Below are positions 4,682-8,230 of a stretch of 8,230 nt of DNA, piece after piece. Made by a program: the position numbers and the translations under genes. Source of the stretch: QQUD01 sp039029915 (GTDB lineage: Bacteria > Chloroflexota > Anaerolineae > Promineifilales > Promineifilaceae); NCBI GenBank assembly GCA_039029915.1, contig JBCCFD010000373.1, forward strand, positions 1 to 8,230. The letters run 5' to 3'. Below the pieces are notes generated by a model. That model was not told the DNA's origin, did no database searches, and saw nothing but the letters and a program-made list of their open reading frames with translations. The number at the start of each line of letters is the position of its first letter. The stretch's first letter is position 1.

Positions 4682-6838
4682 ATGATGAGCACAACTTCTA
4701 GATTTTGGAAACAGATTTTATGGAATAAGTTACAAAATAGACCGTGTAGCAAAAAAAGATTGAAAAATAAAATTACCAAACTTGCGTCAATCAGCTTGTT
4801 CATCTTGATTTTGAACCTTCAAATACCCGTGGAATCCGTCAATGGTCTCATTTGGGCCAAAAAAGATGAAGTCTTTGTCAACACCAGCGTTGTATGCCGT
4901 GATGGAGCCACCATGACTTTGGTGCATGAACGGTTTACAGATGATCCAATTGACGTCGGGGAAGGAAAATTTCGCAAAATTGGCGCCAGATTGTTTACTG
5001 CCCCCGACCTCCCACTGCCTCAAGATGGATTTGACCAAATCCCAGGGAGTCTTTTTGGACCAACCATCGCCCAATCGCGCCCCATCACCTTGGCATTCCA
5101 TGATGGGGAAACCTACATAGACGACACCAACGGGGACGGTGTCGATGAAACCTTCTATGTCTATGTCACTGAAAATATATTGTGGTCAAGACTGCTCGAA
5201 GTAGGTGATATTGTTTTGTTCACAAACGGGCTGGAAGGGATGTATGGGCTACCCGTTGCTGACTGTCGTTTAAATGCACCAACAGCCTTTAAAGAAATTC
5301 CATTCACCATCGATCAATCTCAGCTTTCAGCTGATTTTGGGTTGATTCCAACAACCAACCTCGTCTATCAAGTTGATACCCTCCCACTGCATGGTCAACT
5401 GCTACTAAACAATTCTCCGCTATCGGTTGGTGATCAGTTCACGCAAGAGGCGATCAATAGCCAACAGTTACGCTATGTTCATACGACTGGTGCGGCTGAA
5501 CAAGACCTTTTTAACTACACAGTTCGAGGCACAGTTCGCGCTTCCGTATCAACCGATGGTGTGCAGGGGGATGGCAACTCTTACTACTCCTCTATTTCAG
5601 GTGATGGCAGTCGAATTGCGTTTGATTCAGAAGCCACAACGTTAGCCAATGATCCAAATGGCGCTGTACAAGATATTTTTGTGAGAGATTTACAAACCCA
5701 AGAAACCACGTTAATTACGCTAGATATTGCAGATGGAGGAAGTGATGGAGGCTCATTTTCCGCTTCGATGTCAACGGACGGTGACTATGTGGCATTTGCA
5801 TCTCAAGCAACAGACCTGGTAGGGAATAGCACTGAAGATTGTGATGAAATACCCGATACCAACAGCCTTGTTGATGTATTTTTATACCAAATCAGTACCC
5901 AAGAAATTATCCGTGAGTCAACATCATTAATCGGTATCAATTGTACTGAAGGGAATGGCGCATCTGAATCGCCATCTGTAAGCGCTTATGGATTAGAAAC
6001 GGTCTTCCAATCCGTAGCAACCAATTTAAATGGGGCAGTAGATATGAATGGGTTCTCGGATATTTTCCAAGCCTCTTTGATAACGAACAGAATTACCCCT
6101 GCTGATGCGAATGGTGCGAGCTTTGCCCCTGTTATTTCTGATGATGGTTTTGTGGTCGCTTTCCATTCACGGGCAACCAATTTAATAGGCAGTGACGACA
6201 CAAATAATTTCGACGATGTATTCACTTACCAAAATGACACAATGCGCCGCATCTCTGTTCACTCAGATGGTAGTGAAGGAAATGGACACTCCACTTTTCC
6301 ATCATTGTCTCAAGATGGACGTTACGTTGCATTCCAGTCTGCAGCGACCAATCTTGTTGATGATGATCTGAATGGCGTAACGGATATTTTTGTTCATGAT
6401 CGAGAAATGGATTTGACAGTGCGTGTTTCGGTTAATAATGAAGGTGATGAGGCAAATGGCAGCTCGTTTAGTCCGGAGATTTCGGGAAACGGCCGTTATA
6501 TTACGTTCTACTCAGAAGCAACGAACCTAGCGCCCAACGATACCAACAGCAGCCTAGATGTCTTTGTGTATGACATCGTCCTTAAAGAAATAAGTCGGGT
6601 CTCAATCGCCTCGAATGGTACGCAAGGCAATAACCAAACGGGCAGTGCCAATGGCGCTTTTGCCCCTTCGATTTCAGATGATGGGGATTACATTACCTTT
6701 GACGCAGATTTTGATAATTTAGTGGAAGGCGACACGAATGCCCAATTTGATGTTTTTGTGCATTATCGTGGATTTTCCAGCTCATTTGAGTTTGCAATCG
6801 AGGAGAATTCAGTTTACCTGCCGCTCATTCAAAGGTAG
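4682..6838 (+). CDS. Secreted seven-bladed beta-propeller protein with a CSPG/cadherin-like repeat
   Basis: Encodes 718 residues. An N-terminal basic stretch (KKRLKNKITK, 24-33) followed by a hydrophobic core (LASISLFILIL, 34-44) looks like an export signal, with an unusually long polar leader before it. Residues 55-200 form an unassigned domain containing DDTNGDGVDE (147-156), a Ca-binding-loop-like motif. Residues about 203-283 match a CSPG/cadherin-like repeat (LPLHGQLLLN, VGDQFTQ, QLRYVHT, FNYTV). Residues 284-706 are seven propeller blades of the TolB/PD40-like type. The protein ends in VYLPLIQR. It is probably exported and either cell-surface attached or released; adhesion or ligand binding is a guess, and no catalytic motif is visible. 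The start has two adjacent ATGs (4682, 4685) and only a weak GGAA ribosome site, so the start is less certain than the gene. Confidence 0.88.
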   Translation: MMSTTSRFWKQILWNKLQNRPCSKKRLKNKITKLASISLFILILNLQIPVESVNGLIWAKKDEVFVNTSVVCRDGATMTLVHERFTDDPIDVGEGKFRKIGARLFTAPDLPLPQDGFDQIPGSLFGPTIAQSRPITLAFHDGETYIDDTNGDGVDETFYVYVTENILWSRLLEVGDIVLFTNGLEGMYGLPVADCRLNAPTAFKEIPFTIDQSQLSADFGLIPTTNLVYQVDTLPLHGQLLLNNSPLSVGDQFTQEAINSQQLRYVHTTGAAEQDLFNYTVRGTVRASVSTDGVQGDGNSYYSSISGDGSRIAFDSEATTLANDPNGAVQDIFVRDLQTQETTLITLDIADGGSDGGSFSASMSTDGDYVAFASQATDLVGNSTEDCDEIPDTNSLVDVFLYQISTQEIIRESTSLIGINCTEGNGASESPSVSAYGLETVFQSVATNLNGAVDMNGFSDIFQASLITNRITPADANGASFAPVISDDGFVVAFHSRATNLIGSDDTNNFDDVFTYQNDTMRRISVHSDGSEGNGHSTFPSLSQDGRYVAFQSAATNLVDDDLNGVTDIFVHDREMDLTVRVSVNNEGDEANGSSFSPEISGNGRYITFYSEATNLAPNDTNSSLDVFVYDIVLKEISRVSIASNGTQGNNQTGSANGAFAPSISDDGDYITFDADFDNLVEGDTNAQFDVFVHYRGFSSSFEFAIEENSVYLPLIQR
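5288..5530 (+). other. CSPG/cadherin-like repeat domain
   Basis: Corresponds to residues about 203-283. The order of motifs, a THG-like HGQLLLN, then LxVGDQFTQEAI, then QLRYVHT and FNYTVRG, is the usual pattern of chondroitin-sulfate-proteoglycan-type repeats found in extracellular bacterial proteins. One copy is present, directly before the propeller. Confidence 0.7.
5531..6799 (+). repeat. Seven tandem beta-propeller blade repeats
   Basis: Protein-level tandem repeats of about 54-66 residues: blades at residues 284-347, 348-412, 413-471, 472-525, 526-583, 584-641 and 642-706. Each has a variable G-N/S-G start, a SxSxDGxYxxF strand, a TxL turn, then an acidic loop ending in DVF or DIF. The acidic loops (for example DDLNGVTDIF, NDTNSSLDVF, GDTNAQFDVF) are rich in Asp/Asn and could bind calcium. 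Seven copies equal a complete seven-bladed ring. Blade 2 has an enlarged loop with an extra Cys (CDEIP), and blade 3 has lost part of the pattern. Confidence 0.85.
6815..6838 (+). other. C-terminal YLPLI tail of the propeller protein
   Basis: The last eight residues are VYLPLIQR, after the propeller closes. Short tails of the kind YLPLV or YLPLI plus one or two basic residues recur, in my recollection, at the ends of secreted Chloroflexota proteins, suggesting a sorting or anchoring signal. Here it is seen once; the role is inferred. Confidence 0.4.
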
Positions 6839-6935
6839 ATGACAGAAAGCAAGGAATCAACGCATAGCCTAAATCTTTTACAGGCTCATTGAGCCACCTC
6901 TACAATTGCATTGCAGGAGCAATATCAGCCAGCAA

Positions 6936-7058
6936 ATGAGGCAGATTTTCCAACAGCTTGGTGTCGAAAAATATGAGGGGGTTCCGTTGAATAAAGTAAG
7001 TCCTAAAGAATTTAAAAGATTTCTAGCAAATTTTGAATTTCTTTTGAGTGCAAAATGA
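6936..7058 (+). CDS. Possible 40-residue ORF coupled to the DUF1963 gene
   Basis: An ATG at 6936 opens 40 codons ending in TGA 7056-7058, overlapping ATG 7055 of the next gene (ATGA). The peptide begins MRQIFQQLGVEKYEGVPLNK, is basic and helix-like, with SPKEFKRFL and LLSAK near its end. No family is recognised. The frame stays open upstream to base 6873 without another ATG, GTG or well-placed start. An AGGAG at 6915-6919 is 16 bases before the ATG, too far for a normal ribosome site. It could be a genuine small gene supplying translational coupling, the decayed 3' remnant of a longer gene, or chance. Confidence 0.35.
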   Translation: MRQIFQQLGVEKYEGVPLNKVSPKEFKRFLANFEFLLSAK

Positions 7059-8020
7059 TGCAAGAACCATTTGAAAGGCCTGAACGGCTTCCTAGGGAAA
7101 AAGAGCTGGCCATAGAAACGGCCGCTTACAATCCTGCCTTCCCCGCCATCCAAATCACCGTGCACGATGATCAAGACGTCACCAGCAACATCATGACGTC
7201 CAAAATGGGAGGCACCCCCTACGCGCCCAGCACGCTACAGCTTCCTCAGTTGAACAAGACCCAAATCAAACATTGCACTTTTCAGCTTCTTGGCCAGCTT
7301 AACTTTGCCGAACTGCACGAGCAGGTGTCTCCATACCCAGAAACCCTCCCACCGCTTCCTAAAAGCGGGATTTTGCAACTCTACTACATGATGCCCAACC
7401 ATTTAGACAATATTCAATCTTTCTCCAATGAGGGTGAACAAATTGAAGAAGAGTGTGGCTTACAGCTAGACGACGAGCAAGCTTTCTTCATCGCTTGGCA
7501 TCCTGACCCCTCATTCGAGGCCCACCAACCCGTTCAGGCATCTAGCGGTTATCTTGAAACAGGGCATCCAATCACCTTTGCATCATCCTTTTCAATCGAC
7601 AGAAGTTTCGAGGAGCGACTGGCTAACCAATTTAGCCAAGAAGAAATACGCGCTTTTGAATGGCAATCCCCCTGGCGCAAACACCACCTTTTAGGTGAAC
7701 CAAACTTCATGCAATACGACCCGCGCCGAGAGTATGGCACTGTAGAGCCAGCGGGTTGCTTGGGGATTTTTAGCTGGATTGGGGTGGCACTAACCAAAGG
7801 AATAGATGAAGCAAGGAGACGGGAAGAAATAAAGATGGAAGAACAGTTTCAACAAAATGAATCACAGTTTGGCAGACAGCATATCCTCTGGCAAATTGCC
7901 GAACCTAACGACTCCATCCGAGAGCTATTTACCTACACCACCATTTTACTGACGATTAATGAAGCTGATTTATTGGCTGGTCAGTTGGATAAGGCGTGGG
8001 TTTCCTACCAATACACATAA
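7055..8020 (+). CDS. DUF1963 / YwqG-family protein
   Basis: Encodes 321 residues, somewhat longer than typical YwqG-like proteins. Family marks in order: SKMGGTPYAP at residues 49-58 (the conserved SKxGG-P segment), FQLLGQLNFAEL, ILQLYYMMPN, HHLLGEPNFMQ with His210, His211 and Gly214, and a C-terminal HILWQI (276-281) leading to an Asp/Glu-containing strand and LDKAWVSYQ. The family is cytoplasmic and of unknown biochemical function, so no role is offered. Between the LLG and WQI segments is a hydrophobic patch (CLGIFSWIGVAL) and a charged RRREEIKMEEQ helix, probably a family-variable insertion. Starts at the tandem ATGATG (7055 or 7058), with only a weak ribosome site; the frame is closed upstream by TGA at 7034. 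Faces the partial gene at the right edge convergently. Confidence 0.88.
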   Translation: MMQEPFERPERLPREKELAIETAAYNPAFPAIQITVHDDQDVTSNIMTSKMGGTPYAPSTLQLPQLNKTQIKHCTFQLLGQLNFAELHEQVSPYPETLPPLPKSGILQLYYMMPNHLDNIQSFSNEGEQIEEECGLQLDDEQAFFIAWHPDPSFEAHQPVQASSGYLETGHPITFASSFSIDRSFEERLANQFSQEEIRAFEWQSPWRKHHLLGEPNFMQYDPRREYGTVEPAGCLGIFSWIGVALTKGIDEARRREEIKMEEQFQQNESQFGRQHILWQIAEPNDSIRELFTYTTILLTINEADLLAGQLDKAWVSYQYT

Positions 8021-8026
8021 ATAAAA

Positions 8027-8050
8027 AGGGACACAGCAAGCTATGTCCCT
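8027..8050. terminator. Hairpin after the DUF1963 gene
   Basis: AGGGACA (8027-8033) pairs perfectly with TGTCCCT (8044-8050); inside, AGC (8035-8037) can pair with GCT (8040-8042) across a C/A mismatch. It starts 7 bases after the stop codon, preceded by A-rich ATAAAAA and followed by ACAACAA with no T-run on the plus strand. On the minus strand the hairpin is followed by TTTTTAT, so it could terminate the convergent minus-strand gene. The sequence also resembles a dispersed GGGACA...TGTCCC palindrome family, from memory. Confidence 0.5.
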
Positions 8051-8102
8051 ACAACAATCGAATTCTGGATGATTCAGAAACCGTTAATTATCTAATCCCC
8101 GA

Positions 8103-8123
8103 TCCCTAGTCCCTAGTCCCTAA
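8103..8123. repeat. Tandem 7-bp repeat TCCCTAG
   Basis: Three consecutive heptamers: TCCCTAG, TCCCTAG and TCCCTAA, preceded by a degenerate unit (ATCCCCG). The last copy contains the stop codon of the minus-strand gene (TAG read on that strand, 8122-8120). Confidence 0.75.
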
Positions 8124-8230
8124 AACTCATACACCTCATGACGAGCAGCGCTGAGCTTCTTGTCGTAGCCCACTTTTTCGAGGTAATCATCAAACTGGTC
8201 AAAGTCCATCTGCTGTTTTTGATCAGACAG
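8120..8230 (-). CDS. 3' end of an unidentified minus-strand gene
   Basis: Reading the minus strand inward from the window edge, a frame stays open for 36 codons and closes with TAG at 8122-8120. The visible C-terminus includes MDFDQFDDYLEKVGYDKK and ends RHEVYEF, an acidic, helix-like tail with protein-like composition and ordinary codons. The start and most of the protein are outside the window, so no family is proposed. The gene converges on the DUF1963 gene, with 99 bases between the two stop codons that hold the hairpin and the tandem repeat. Coding status rests on an open frame of only 111 bases plus convergent placement. Confidence 0.55.
   Translation of the reverse strand: MSDQKQQMDFDQFDDYLEKVGYDKKLSAARHEVYEF

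Larger units (their letters stand above)
127..7125. repeat. Dispersed palindromic octamer ACGGCCGT, nine exact copies
   Basis: Exact copies of the self-complementary octamer ACGGCCGT start at 127, 652, 1048, 1265, 2066, 3289, 3818, 4025 and 6489; a one-mismatch copy (ACGGCCGC) starts at 7118. Chance would give about 0.1 copies in this length. Seven exact copies are inside genes and two between genes (652, 1265). In genes they are read in two frames: as Thr-Ala-Val (127, 1048, 2066, 3289) and as Gly-Arg within Tyr/Asp/Asn-Gly-Arg (3818, 4025, 6489). Several are flanked by A on the left and T on the right (AACGGCCGTT-like). The span given covers the whole set and is not one continuous element. 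It resembles HIP1 of cyanobacteria in style. Confidence 0.85.

Noticed and set aside
4671..4685. ATG at 4671 as an upstream leader peptide
   Set aside because: It encodes only MEKT before TGA and has no regulatory signature; likely chance.
6883..6895. GGCTCATTGAGCC hairpin as terminator of the propeller gene
   Set aside because: The stem is only 5-6 bp with a tiny loop and no T-run follows.
8103..8123. TCCCTAG repeats as a CRISPR or replication iteron array
   Set aside because: Only three 7-bp units without spacers, and no associated cas or replication initiator gene.

Overview
This 8.2 kb stretch reads as a chromosomal segment from a bacterium of moderate GC content (roughly 45-48% by eye), probably a member of Chloroflexota (Anaerolineae-like). 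The assignment is inferred from three things: a secreted beta-propeller protein ending in VYLPLIQR, a type of C-terminus I associate with secreted Chloroflexota proteins; dispersed short palindromes and TCCCTAG-type tandem repeats between genes; and a strongly over-represented octamer palindrome, ACGGCCGT. No rRNA, tRNA, CRISPR array, transposase or phage gene is visible.

Layout, left to right. Bases 1-543 hold the 3' part of a LysE/RhtB-type amino-acid exporter gene cut by the window edge. Next is a short repeat-like spacer, then a small P-loop kinase gene (697-1254) with a TATAAT box almost touching its start codon. After a 205-base spacer come two Gfo/Idh/MocA oxidoreductase genes (1460-2524 and 2521-3588) joined by an ATGA overlap. 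The first keeps the canonical EKP lysine; the second has ETPP in its place. A perfect 11-bp-stem palindrome separates them from a DinB-fold gene (3655-4137). A small three-helix membrane protein gene (4224-4547) follows, then a large secreted protein gene (4682-6838) with a signal sequence, a cadherin-like/CSPG repeat and seven beta-propeller blades. A possible 40-codon ORF (6936-7058) overlaps the start of a DUF1963/YwqG-family gene (7055-8020). The right end carries a hairpin, a 7-bp tandem repeat and the last 36 codons of an unidentified minus-strand gene, so the two right-hand genes are convergent.

The only convincing operon is the oxidoreductase pair, perhaps with the DinB-like gene; together the pair probably performs NAD(P)-linked redox steps on a sugar or polyol derivative, with the substrate unknown. 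The other genes look like separate housekeeping or accessory units on the same strand. The least ordinary signals are the iterated ACGGCCGT palindrome (nine exact copies), the divergent active site of the second oxidoreductase, the near-leaderless arrangement of the kinase gene, and the C-terminal YLPLI tail of the propeller protein. I see no clear new defence or biosynthetic system here.
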